The notes beneath the pieces were generated by a model. The model saw only the letters and a program-made list of their open reading frames with translations. It searched no databases and was not told where the DNA came from. From Nocardioides sp. dk884 (lineage in GTDB: Bacteria > Actinomycetota > Actinomycetes > Propionibacteriales > Nocardioidaceae), in contig NZ_CP045649.1 in the NCBI RefSeq assembly GCF_009557055.1, forward strand, positions 1,463,501-1,527,500: a DNA stretch of 64,000 nucleotides. The letters run 5' to 3'. The translations under genes and the position numbers were made by a program. Positions 1 to 7,572 of the stretch are shown in pieces (the stretch's first letter is position 1; each line of letters starts with the position of its first letter).

Positions 1-2
1 CG

Positions 3-809
3 CGTCCCGCGATGGTGCTGGGTCTGTCCTCGGTGCCCGGCGCGGGTCAGAACTTCCTCGTCGTCGAGGACGACCGGATGGCGCGCCAGATCGCTGAGAA
101 GCGTGAGGCTCGTGAGCGTGCGGCCATGCAGGCCAAGCGTCGCGTCCGCCGCACCCTCGAGGACTTCATGGCCTCCATGGAGAAGGGCGAGAGCCAGGAG
201 CTCAACCTCATCCTCAAGGGCGACGTGTCCGGTTCGGTCGAGGCCCTCGAGGACTCGCTGTCGCAGATCGACGTCGGCGACGAGGTCACCCTGCGCGTCA
301 TCGACCGCGGTGTCGGTGCGATCACCGAGACCAACGTCGACCTGGCCGCCGCCTCCGACGCCATCATCATCGGCTTCAACGTCCGGCCCCAGGGCAAGGC
401 GACCGAGATGGCGGACAAGGAAGGCGTCGAGATCCGCTACTACTCGGTCATCTACCAGGCGATCGAGGAGATCGAGGCGGCCCTCAAGGGCATGCTCAAG
501 CCGGAGTACGAGGAGAAGACCCTCGGCCAGGCGGAGATCCGCGCGATCTTCCGCTCGTCGAAGATCGGCAACATCGCCGGCTGCATGGTCACCAGTGGCC
601 TGCTGCGCCGCAACGCGAAGGTCCGGGTCATCCGCGACGGCAACGTCATCGCGGACAACCTCGACCTCGCCTCGCTCAAGCGTGAGCGCGACGACGCATC
701 CGAGGTCCGCGAGGGCTTCGAGTGTGGTCTGGTCCTGAAGAACTTCCAGGACATCAAGGAGGGCGACGTCATCGAGGCGTTCGAGATGCGGGAGATTCCC
801 CGCAGCTGA
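3..809 (+). CDS. infB: Translation initiation factor IF-2, C-terminal part (5' truncated by window)
   Basis: IF-2 is the GTPase that brings initiator fMet-tRNA to the 30S subunit. Only the last 269 codons are present; the frame is open to base 3, so the gene starts outside the window. What remains follows the G domain: a charged helical stretch (residues about 25-55), domain III with the [10 protein letters not shown] motif, and the C-terminal fMet-tRNA-binding beta domain ending with [11 protein letters not shown]. The protein is typical for the family and intact in this part. A strong hairpin terminator follows at 820-859, then rbfA, the usual infB-rbfA-truB order. Confidence 0.97.
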   Translation, partial: RPAMVLGLSSVPGAGQNFLVVEDDRMARQIAEKREARERAAMQAKRRVRRTLEDFMASMEKGESQELNLILKGDVSGSVEALEDSLSQIDVGDEVTLRVIDRGVGAITETNVDLAAASDAIIIGFNVRPQGKATEMADKEGVEIRYYSVIYQAIEEIEAALKGMLKPEYEEKTLGQAEIRAIFRSSKIGNIAGCMVTSGLLRRNAKVRVIRDGNVIADNLDLASLKRERDDASEVREGFECGLVLKNFQDIKEGDVIEAFEMREIPRS

Positions 810-819
810 TCCCTGTCAT

Positions 820-859
820 CGAGTCGGCGCCACTCCCCACGGGGGGTGGCGCCGACTCG
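820..859 (+). terminator. Hairpin terminator after infB
   Basis: An 18-bp stem (820-837 with 842-859, one G.U) with a CACG loop is followed by CAGTTT. It starts 10 nt after the infB stop. The stem is built on GAGTCGGCGCCA, a sequence that recurs in the terminator at 24.3 kb. Confidence 0.85.
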
Positions 860-915
860 GCAGTTTCGGGACCGTCGGTACTGCGCCACCTGGCGCGGAG
901 GAGTAGGAAGACACC

Positions 916-1416
916 ATGAGCAACCCCCGTGTGCGCAAGATCGCCGATCGGATCCAGGTCATCGTCGCCGAGATGCTCGAGCGTCGGATCAAGGACCCGC
1001 GCCTCGGCTTCGTCACCGTCACCGACGTCCGGGTGACCGGCGACTCCCAGCAGGCGACCGTGTTCTACACCGTCCTCGGCGACGAGGAGGCGATGGTCGG
1101 TACCGCCGCCGCGCTGGAGTCGGCCAAGGGGCTGCTGCGCTCCGAGGTCGCCAAGCAGCTGCAGATGCGCACCGCGCCGACGCTGACCTTCGTCCACGAC
1201 GCGCTGCCGGAGACCGCCCGCCAGCTCGACGAGGTGCTGGCCCGCGCGCGCCAGTCCGACGAGCAGGTCGCGGCCGCCCGCGAGGGCGCGACGTACGCCG
1301 CCGGCGAGGACCCGTACAAGAAGCCGCGCGTCGAGGGCGACGAGGACGAGGACGACGCCGAGGAGCCGGAGACCTCCGGGCCGGCCGCGGAGCGCGACCG
1401 GGCCGACGAGGAGTGA
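916..1416 (+). CDS. rbfA: Ribosome-binding factor A
   Basis: RbfA is a cold-shock 30S maturation factor that binds near helix 1 of 16S rRNA. The 166-aa product starts [20 protein letters not shown] and carries the KH-type core through about residue 110, including [20 protein letters not shown]. The final ~45 residues form an acidic low-complexity tail ([12 protein letters not shown]), common in actinobacterial RbfA and dispensable for the fold. The purine-rich GGAGGAGTAGGAAG before the ATG gives the ribosome binding site. The stop overlaps the GTG of truB by 4 bases, so the pair is probably translationally coupled. Confidence 0.97.
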   Translation: MSNPRVRKIADRIQVIVAEMLERRIKDPRLGFVTVTDVRVTGDSQQATVFYTVLGDEEAMVGTAAALESAKGLLRSEVAKQLQMRTAPTLTFVHDALPETARQLDEVLARARQSDEQVAAAREGATYAAGEDPYKKPRVEGDEDEDDAEEPETSGPAAERDRADEE

Positions 1417-2297
1417 GTGCCGGGTCCGCGGCTGCGGGGCCGGCGGGGCTCGTCGTCGTCGACAAGCCGGGAGGGATGACCTCCCACGACGTCGTCGCTC
1501 GCGTCCGGCGGCTGGCCGGCACCCGCAAGGTCGGGCACGCCGGCACCCTGGACCCGATGGCCACCGGGGTGCTGGTGCTCGGCATCAACCGGGCGACCCG
1601 GCTGCTGGGGCACCTGATGCTCACCGAGAAGGCCTACGACGCGACGGTGCGCCTCGGTGTCGCCACCAGCACCGACGACGCCGAGGGCGAGGTGCTCGCC
1701 AGCACCCCTGCCGGTCACCTCGACGAGGCCACGGTGCGGGCGGCGTTCGCCACCCAGGTCGGTGACCTCGAGCAGGTGCCGACCGCGGTGTCGGCGATCA
1801 AGGTCGACGGCAAGCGCGCCTACCAGCGGGTCCGCGACGGCGAGCAGGTCGAGCTCAAGGCCCGTCCGGTGACCGTCCACGAGCTCGCCGTCTCCGACGT
1901 GCGCACCGTCGGCGAGCACGTCGACGTCGACGTCTCGCTGCGCTGCTCCAGCGGCACCTACGTCCGCGCGATCGCGCGTGACGTCGGCGCCGCCCTGGGC
2001 GTGGGCGGCCACCTCACCGCGCTGCGGCGTACCGCGGTCGGCCCCTACGACCTCGGCGTCGCGCGCACCCTGGAGGAGCTGCAGGAGTCGTTCACGCTGC
2101 TGCCGATCGCGGACGCCGTGCGTGCGGCGTTCCCGTCGGTCGACCTCGACGCGGGCGCCGCCGACGACGTGCGCGTGGGCCGGCGCCTCGAGCTGGACCT
2201 GGACTCCCTGTCGGCCGTGTTCGCCCCCGACGGGGAGTTCCTGGCCCTCTACGAGCCGCATGAGGGCCGGGCGCGCGCGGTCGCGGTGTTCGTGTGA
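1413..2297 (+). CDS. truB: tRNA pseudouridine(55) synthase TruB
   Basis: TruB makes pseudouridine 55 in the T-loop of tRNAs. The 294-aa protein begins [20 protein letters not shown] and has the TruB signatures: [12 protein letters not shown], then [16 protein letters not shown], where the aspartate of GTLDP is the catalytic residue, and later [14 protein letters not shown]. The GTG at 1413 is chosen because it overlaps the rbfA stop (GTGA) and leaves a normal family length; the frame is open much further upstream but that part has no TruB similarity. The C-terminal PUA-like part is short, as in other actinobacteria. Confidence 0.96.
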   Translation: MSAGSAAAGPAGLVVVDKPGGMTSHDVVARVRRLAGTRKVGHAGTLDPMATGVLVLGINRATRLLGHLMLTEKAYDATVRLGVATSTDDAEGEVLASTPAGHLDEATVRAAFATQVGDLEQVPTAVSAIKVDGKRAYQRVRDGEQVELKARPVTVHELAVSDVRTVGEHVDVDVSLRCSSGTYVRAIARDVGAALGVGGHLTALRRTAVGPYDLGVARTLEELQESFTLLPIADAVRAAFPSVDLDAGAADDVRVGRRLELDLDSLSAVFAPDGEFLALYEPHEGRARAVAVFV

Positions 2298-2352
2298 GCG
2301 GCGACGCACCCGAGGTGGCCGGACCGGCGCGGAGCGCGCCCGATCGCGCCAG

Positions 2353-2358
2353 TAGGGT
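2353..2358 (+). promoter_or_regulatory. -10 box of leaderless ribF promoter
   Basis: TAGGGT lies 7 nt before GTG 2366, placing the transcription start at or next to the start codon. This supports the inner GTG as the ribF start. Confidence 0.6.
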
Positions 2359-2365
2359 TCGGGAT

Positions 2366-3301
2366 GTGGAGATCTGGCGTTCGCTCGACGACGTACCGGC
2401 CGACCTGGGCCGCACCTCGGTCGTCATCGGCAACTTCGACGGCGTGCACGTGGGTCACCGCCAGGTGCTCGCGCGGGCCCGCGCGATCGCCGACGCCCAG
2501 GGCCTCACGGTGGTCGCGGTGACCTTCGACCCGCACCCGATGGCGGTGCTGCGCCCCGAGCACGCGCCGACCACGCTGACCACGATGCAGGCCCGCGCGG
2601 AGCTGCTCGGCGAGGCCGGTGCAGACGCCGTGCTCGCCGTACCGTTCGACCGCGAGGTCGCCGCCTGGTCGCCCGAGGACTTCGTGCGCCGGATCCTGGT
2701 CGACGCGCTGGGCGCGGCGGCGGTCGTCGTCGGCGCCAACTTCCGCTTCGGCAGCCGCGCGAGCGGCGATGTCGCGACGCTGCAGGAGGCGGGGGAGCGC
2801 TACGGCTTCACGGCCGAGGGCATCCCGCTCGACGGCGGACCGATGGTGTGGTCCTCCACCTACGTGCGCACCTGCCTGGCCGCCGGCGACGTCGCCGGCG
2901 CCGCCGAGGCGCTCGGCCGGCCGTACGCCGTGCGCGGCGCGGTCGTCCCGGGCGACAAGCGCGGTCGCGAGCTGGGCTACCCGACCGCCAACGTGCCCAC
3001 CGACGGCATGACCGCGGCGCCCTCCGACGGCGTGTACGCCGGGTGGCTGCGTCGCCTCGACACCGGCGAGCGCTTCCCGGCCGCGATCTCGGTCGGCACC
3101 AACCCCACCTTCGACGGCGTCCGGGCCCGCCGCGTGGAGAGCTACGTGCTCGACCGCACCGACCTGGAGCTCTACGGCGTGGAGGTCGAGGTCTCCTTCG
3201 TGGAGCGGCTGCGCGGCATGGTCGCGTTCGACTCCGTCGACGCGCTGATCGTCCAGATGGAGGACGACGTGCGCCGCGCCCGCGAGCTGCTGGTCCCGTG
3301 A
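2366..3301 (+). CDS. ribF: Bifunctional riboflavin kinase / FAD synthetase
   Basis: RibF phosphorylates riboflavin to FMN and adenylylates FMN to FAD. The N-terminal adenylyltransferase domain has IGNFDGVHVGHR near the start and ANFRFGSRASGD; the C-terminal riboflavin-kinase domain has KRGRELGYPTANV and ISVGTNPTF. Start GTG 2366 (311 aa, VEIWRSLDDVPADLG) is preferred because homologues begin EIWR and a TAGGGT -10 box sits 7 nt upstream, suggesting a leaderless transcript. An alternative GTG at 2294 overlaps the truB stop and would add 24 unconserved residues; both could be used. Confidence 0.95.
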   Translation: MEIWRSLDDVPADLGRTSVVIGNFDGVHVGHRQVLARARAIADAQGLTVVAVTFDPHPMAVLRPEHAPTTLTTMQARAELLGEAGADAVLAVPFDREVAAWSPEDFVRRILVDALGAAAVVVGANFRFGSRASGDVATLQEAGERYGFTAEGIPLDGGPMVWSSTYVRTCLAAGDVAGAAEALGRPYAVRGAVVPGDKRGRELGYPTANVPTDGMTAAPSDGVYAGWLRRLDTGERFPAAISVGTNPTFDGVRARRVESYVLDRTDLELYGVEVEVSFVERLRGMVAFDSVDALIVQMEDDVRRARELLVP

Positions 3302-4326
3302 CGCGCGGGCCCGCGCCCGAGCGCGGCCTCCTGGAGGCCACTGACGCGTGGTTCCTCACCCACGGCCTGGCCTACTTCGTCCCCGAGGAGCGGGCCGCCG
3401 CCCACGCGGCCCTGCGCGGGCGACGCACGCTCCCGCTGGCGGTGCTCAGCGGTCTCGTGGCCGCGGCCGCGGGCGCCGGGCTGGCCTGGGTGACCGGGCA
3501 GCCGAGCGTCGCCCCGGCGCTGATGATCTCCGCGGCGATGGTCGCGGTGCTGGTCTACGCGCTGACCTCCCTGCGGGCCGCGCCGATCGTGCGCTGGGCA
3601 CTGGGGCGCACCTTCGGCAGCCTGCGCACGCTGCTGCCGATGATGAGCCGGGCGCTGCCGCTGCTGTTGTTGTTCGTGACGTTCTTGTTCATCAACGGCG
3701 AGGTCTGGCAGGTCGCCGCCGACCTGCCCACCGGCACCCTGTGGCTGACCGCCCTGCTCTTCGTGCTGCTGGCGACCGGCTTCCTGCTGGTCCGCCTGCC
3801 CGAGGAGGTCGACAAGGTCGACGACGAGGTGGACGCCGACTTCCTGCGTCGCACCACCGCCGGGACCCCGGTGGCCGACGTCGCCCGGGAGCTGCTCAGC
3901 GACGTCGAGGGGCGCCCGGCGCTCGCGGCGTACGCCGAGGTGCGCGGCTTCGAGCGCTGGAACCTGGTGCTGGTGCTGGTCGTCATCCAGGCGGTCCAGG
4001 TGCTGCTGATGAGCGTCGGCGTCTTCGTGTTCTTCCTCGCCTTCGGCGGCCTGGTGATGGACCTCGACGTGCAGTCCGCGTGGACCGCGATCCCCGAGTC
4101 CGACATCCGCGCGCTGCCGGTCCTGTCGCAGGTGAGCGAGCCGCTCGTGCAGGTCTCGGTGTTCCTGGCGTCGTTCTCCGCGCTCTACCTGACCGTCTCC
4201 ACGGTCACCGACGAGACCTACCGGGTGCAGTTCTTCGGCAGCGTCATGCGCGAGCTGGAGCGCGCCGTGGGCGTCCGCGCGGTCTACCTGGCGGTGCGCG
4301 ACCGCGACGCCGACGTGGTGGTCTGA
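3298..4326 (+). CDS. Uncharacterised polytopic membrane protein
   Basis: This 342-aa protein is not recognised. It has a hydrophilic N-terminus with TDAWFLTHGLAYFVPEER, then about six membrane segments (near residues 44-65, 72-92, 112-132, 143-163, 220-250 and 277-300). A conserved-looking linker, LPEEVDKVDDEVDADFLR, follows TM4. The GTG overlaps the ribF stop by 4 bases, so it is co-translated with ribF. No catalytic motif is visible. Flavin synthesis context is suggestive of nothing specific; the coupling may only be operonic. Confidence 0.85.
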   Translation: MTRGPAPERGLLEATDAWFLTHGLAYFVPEERAAAHAALRGRRTLPLAVLSGLVAAAAGAGLAWVTGQPSVAPALMISAAMVAVLVYALTSLRAAPIVRWALGRTFGSLRTLLPMMSRALPLLLLFVTFLFINGEVWQVAADLPTGTLWLTALLFVLLATGFLLVRLPEEVDKVDDEVDADFLRRTTAGTPVADVARELLSDVEGRPALAAYAEVRGFERWNLVLVLVVIQAVQVLLMSVGVFVFFLAFGGLVMDLDVQSAWTAIPESDIRALPVLSQVSEPLVQVSVFLASFSALYLTVSTVTDETYRVQFFGSVMRELERAVGVRAVYLAVRDRDADVVV

Positions 4327-4375
4327 CCCGCACCACCTCTTCCTAAGTGCACGAATCTGATGTAGTAAATGGTCC

Positions 4376-5659
4376 ATGACCACGACTCCCGCGCGGCCGG
4401 TCAGCCGCCGCAGCGTCCTGAAGCTCTCGCTCGCGACCGCCGCGGTGGCGCCGGTGCTCAGCGCCGGCCCCGCGCTGGCCGGGGGAGCCCGGTCGCCCCT
4501 GGCCCCGCGGGCAGGCGCCCCGGCGCCGACCGGCCCGATCCTCAAGCCGCTGCCGCCGGACCGGTTCGTGGTCCACGGCACCAACGCCGAGATGCGGTGG
4601 GGCTCGGTGCGGGCCCGCGAGGCGCTGACCTCCCAGGCGGACCTGTTCGTGCGCAACCACACCCGCACGCCGGTGATCGAGCCCGCGACGTACGCCCTGC
4701 GGGTGCACGGTGACGGCCTGGCCCGTGGGCGCGGTGCGGACGAGGGGCTGTCGTTCCGGCTGGCGGACCTGAAGCGACTGCCGCGCACCACGATCACCGC
4801 CACCCACGAGTGCACCGGCAACGGGCGCCGGTTCTTCGCCGAGCAGCAGGGCACGCCCGCCTCCGGGACCCCGTGGGCGCTGGGTGCGGTCGGTGCGGTC
4901 CGGTGGGAGGGTGTGCTCCTGCGCGACCTGCTCCACCGCATCGGGATCCGCCGCGACGCGGTCTCGGTGATGGCCACCGGCCTCGACGATCCGTACGTCA
5001 GCGGTGGCGTCGACTACGGCCGGGTCCGGCGCCCGTTCGGCATCGACAAGGCGCTCGACGACGCGCTGCTGGCCTGGAGCGCGAACGGCGAGCCGCTGCT
5101 GCCCGACCACGGGTTCCCGCTGCGCCTGGTGCTGCCCGGCTGGGTGGGCATCGCCAGCATCAAGTGGCTGGGCTCGCTCGAGGTCTCCACCACCGAGCAG
5201 ACCTCGCCGTGGAACACGCTGTGGTACCGGATGACCGGCGGCGACCACCCGGCCGACGCGGCGCCGCTGAGCCTCAACCCGGTGCGCTCGGCCTTCGAGC
5301 TGGACTGGGACGAGGTGCTCCCGGCTGCGCGGACGATCACGCTGACCGGTCGGTCCTGGAGCGGCGCGGCGCCGATCGTGCGGGTCGAGGTGAGCGTCGA
5401 CGGCGGATCGACCTGGCGTGCCGCCGGGCTGCGCGACAAGCCCCGCTGCGGGGCTGGTCACGGGGCTGGTCACGGGCGCACCCGCGACCTGTCCTGGACG
5501 CGCTGGTCCTACCAGTGGCGCCGGCCCGCCGCCGGCGCGCACGAGCTGCTCGCCCGGGCCACCGACGCCGCGGGCCGCACGCAGCCGCTCACCGCGGCGT
5601 ACAACGACGGGGGTTACCTCTTCGACGCCGTGGTCCGCCACCCGGTCACGGTGGTCTGA
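4376..5659 (+). CDS. Exported molybdopterin-dependent oxidoreductase, sulfite oxidase family
   Basis: Members oxidise sulfite or similar substrates with a Moco cofactor. The 427-aa product has a twin-arginine signal (VSRRSVLKLSLATAAVAP, residues 9-26), so it is likely exported folded by Tat. The Moco domain contains HECTGNGRRF, where Cys146 is the expected molybdenum ligand, and GGVDYGRVRRPFGIDKAL. The C-terminal Ig-like dimerisation domain carries VRVEVSVDGGSTW. A 12-bp tandem duplication at 5450-5473 encodes GAGHGAGH in a surface loop. No cytochrome partner gene is adjacent, so the electron acceptor is unknown. The ATG is preceded by TAGTAA at 4363-4368, 7 nt away, a possible leaderless promoter. 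Confidence 0.88.
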   Translation: MTTTPARPVSRRSVLKLSLATAAVAPVLSAGPALAGGARSPLAPRAGAPAPTGPILKPLPPDRFVVHGTNAEMRWGSVRAREALTSQADLFVRNHTRTPVIEPATYALRVHGDGLARGRGADEGLSFRLADLKRLPRTTITATHECTGNGRRFFAEQQGTPASGTPWALGAVGAVRWEGVLLRDLLHRIGIRRDAVSVMATGLDDPYVSGGVDYGRVRRPFGIDKALDDALLAWSANGEPLLPDHGFPLRLVLPGWVGIASIKWLGSLEVSTTEQTSPWNTLWYRMTGGDHPADAAPLSLNPVRSAFELDWDEVLPAARTITLTGRSWSGAAPIVRVEVSVDGGSTWRAAGLRDKPRCGAGHGAGHGRTRDLSWTRWSYQWRRPAAGAHELLARATDAAGRTQPLTAAYNDGGYLFDAVVRHPVTVV

Positions 5660-5669
5660 GGCTCAGACC
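5653..5669. terminator. Bidirectional hairpin made of two stop codons
   Basis: GGTCTGA (5653-5659), loop GGC, TCAGACC (5663-5669). Both convergent stop codons (TGA 5657-5659 and TCA 5663-5665) are inside the stem. Confidence 0.5.
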
Positions 5670-6301
5670 CGCAGCCAGGCCAGCACGGCGCGGACCCGGC
5701 GGTGGTCGTCGGGCGCCGGCGGCAGGTCGAGCTTGGTGAAGATGCTGTTGATGTGCTTGGCCACGGCCTTGTCGGTGACGACCAGCCGCGCCGCGATCGC
5801 GGCGTTCGAGCGTCCCTCGGCCATCAGCGCCAGCACCTCCCGCTCCCGCGGGCTGAGCCGGTCGACGGGCTCGGGGCCGCGGCTCATCACCGAGGCGACC
5901 ACCTCCGGGTCGAGGACGGTGCCGCCGGCCACCACCCGGCGCAGGCCGTCGACGAACTCCGCGACGTCGGCGACCCGGTCCTTGAGCAGGTAGCCGACCG
6001 CGCCCTCGCCGCTGGCCAGCAGCTCGCGGGCGTAGAGGTGCTCGACGTACTGGCTGAGCACCAGCACCGGGAAGCCGGGACGGGCGGCGCGCACCTCGAT
6101 CGCGGCACGCAGGCCCTCGTCGGTGTGCGTCGGCGGCATCCGCACGTCGAGCACCGCGGCGTCGACGCCGGGGTCGCGCAGCGCGGCGCGCAGGTCCGCC
6201 TCGTTGTCGACGGCGGCTGCGACCGTGCAGCCGTGGATCTCGAGCAGCTGGGTCAGGCCGGCCCGGAGGAGGGCGTGGTCCTCGGCGAGGACAAGGCGCA
6301 C
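5663..6301 (-). CDS. NarL/LuxR-family response regulator
   Basis: A 212-aa DNA-binding response regulator. The receiver domain starts VRLVLAEDHALLRAGL with acidic pair E7/D8, phospho-acceptor D52 in AAVLDVRMPP, and the extended loop PPTHTDEGLRA typical of regulators paired with HisKA_3 kinases; the lysine is in GYLLKDR. The C-terminal LuxR HTH begins near residue 145 with LSPREREVLALMAEGRSNAAIAARL. GTG 6301 lies 49 bases inside the 3' end of the kinase gene, so the two are strongly coupled. It probably controls the divergent MMPL gene and its own operon. Confidence 0.93.
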   Translation of the reverse strand: MRLVLAEDHALLRAGLTQLLEIHGCTVAAAVDNEADLRAALRDPGVDAAVLDVRMPPTHTDEGLRAAIEVRAARPGFPVLVLSQYVEHLYARELLASGEGAVGYLLKDRVADVAEFVDGLRRVVAGGTVLDPEVVASVMSRGPEPVDRLSPREREVLALMAEGRSNAAIAARLVVTDKAVAKHINSIFTKLDLPPAPDDHRRVRAVLAWLRV

Positions 6302-7422
6302 GGGACCTCCACGGTGACGAGGGTCGGCCCGCCGGTCGGGCTCGCCACCGCCATTGTCCCGTCGAAGGCGCCCAGGCGCCGCATGACGCCGAGCATCCCG
6401 GTGCCGTGTCGCGGGTCCGCGCCGCCGACGCCGTCGTCGCCGACCTCGCCGCGCAGCACGCCGTCGGCGTGGGTGAGGCGCACCCAGGCGTGCTCGGCGC
6501 CGGCGTGCTTGACCACGTTGGCCAGGCACTCGGCCAGGGCGAAGTAGACGGCCGACTCGACCGGCGCCGGCGGGCGTCCCGCGAGCGAGGCGTCCACCCG
6601 CACCGGTACGGCGAGGTCCAGCGCGAGCGCCTCGACGGCACCGCCCAGCCCGCGGTCGGCGAGCACCGGCGGGTGGAGGCCGCGCAGCACCGCGCGCAGG
6701 TCGCCGATCGCGGCGACGCTGCTGGCCCGGGCGTCGGCCACCAGGCGCCGGGCCGCGTCGGGGTCGTCGGCGAACGTGGACTCCGCCATCCCGAGGTGCA
6801 TCGACAGCGCGACCAGGCGGGCCTGGGTGCCGTCGTGCAGGTCGCGCTCGAGTCGGCGCAGCTCCGCCGCGGAGTGGTCGACGGCGTCGGCACGGGTCAC
6901 GGTGAGCTCCTGGACGCGCTGCTCCAGCCGCTCGGTGTGCCCGACGCTGAGGAACCAGCGGTCGACGACCGACCGGGCGCGCATCAGCGGCTCCACGCCG
7001 AAGTACCAGAGCCCGCCGGTGACGACCAGCACCAGGAGCAGCACGACGAGCAGGGACAGCGCGAAGCCGAAGGTGGCCGTCCACAGCAGCCAGCCCAGGT
7101 CGCGCCAGGTCATCGGGTCGCGCGCCCATCCGAGCACGCGCGGCACCGGGCCGCGCTCGGCCGGGCGGTACTGCTCGGGGATGGCCGTGCCCAGGACTCG
7201 CTCGGCCATCCGGCGGTGCCGGTCGGCCAGCCAGCGGGTCGCCGGGATCGCCACCAGCAGCACCGGGATGCCGATCCACAGCAGGGCCAGCACGCCACCG
7301 AGGACCGAGGCGACCACGAGCAGCACCGCGGGGACGAAGCACGCCAGCTGCCACGCGGCGTACGACGTCAGGCGCAGCCGGCCCGCGTGGGCGGGACGGG
7401 CAGCGGCCGGCGAGGTGCTCAC
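6253..7422 (-). CDS. Sensor histidine kinase, NarL-type (HisKA_3)
   Basis: A 389-aa membrane kinase partnered with the downstream regulator. The N-terminus is a putative-sensor-type membrane domain with hydrophobic segments around 22-62 and 112-142, and no large extracytoplasmic loop, suggesting intramembrane or membrane-stress sensing. The dimerisation helix has LRRLERDLHDGTQARLVAL with phospho-acceptor His196. The ATPase domain has FALAECLANVVKHAGA (N box) and GDDGVGGADPRHGTGMLGVMRR (G boxes). The start is GTG 7422 (VSTSPAAARP). Context with the divergent MMPL transporter suggests control of export of a lipid or drug. Confidence 0.92.
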   Translation of the reverse strand: MSTSPAAARPAHAGRLRLTSYAAWQLACFVPAVLLVVASVLGGVLALLWIGIPVLLVAIPATRWLADRHRRMAERVLGTAIPEQYRPAERGPVPRVLGWARDPMTWRDLGWLLWTATFGFALSLLVVLLLVLVVTGGLWYFGVEPLMRARSVVDRWFLSVGHTERLEQRVQELTVTRADAVDHSAAELRRLERDLHDGTQARLVALSMHLGMAESTFADDPDAARRLVADARASSVAAIGDLRAVLRGLHPPVLADRGLGGAVEALALDLAVPVRVDASLAGRPPAPVESAVYFALAECLANVVKHAGAEHAWVRLTHADGVLRGEVGDDGVGGADPRHGTGMLGVMRRLGAFDGTMAVASPTGGPTLVTVEVPCALSSPRTTPSSGPA

Positions 7423-7457
7423 CCGCCCATCCTCGCGGGATCCGGTCGCCGGCGACA

Positions 7458-7473
7458 GTGGTGCTGGCACCAC
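7458..7473. promoter_or_regulatory. Palindrome between kinase operon and MMPL gene
   Basis: GTGGTGC-TG-GCACCAC, 7-bp perfect arms with a 2-nt spacer, lies 36 bp before the kinase start and 99 bp before the MMPL start. NarL-type regulators bind inverted heptamers with short spacers, so it is a candidate operator for the adjacent regulator; this is inference. Confidence 0.45.
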
Positions 7474-7572
7474 CGTGCGGCCGGGTGCCTGCGTTCCTGA
7501 CCGGGACCCGCTCGCCTCGCCAGGCTGGCCGGAGGCCGGACCCCGTCGGCCCCGGACGCACCAGGAGCCCCG

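Noticed and set aside
846-1412. In-frame extension of truB to 846
   Set aside because: Arg/Gly-rich sequence overlapping rbfA with no TruB similarity; GTG 1413 with GTGA overlap is far better.
6406-7500. Open frame opposite the histidine kinase
   Set aside because: Low-complexity Arg/Gly/His protein with no motif; the minus-strand kinase has all family boxes.
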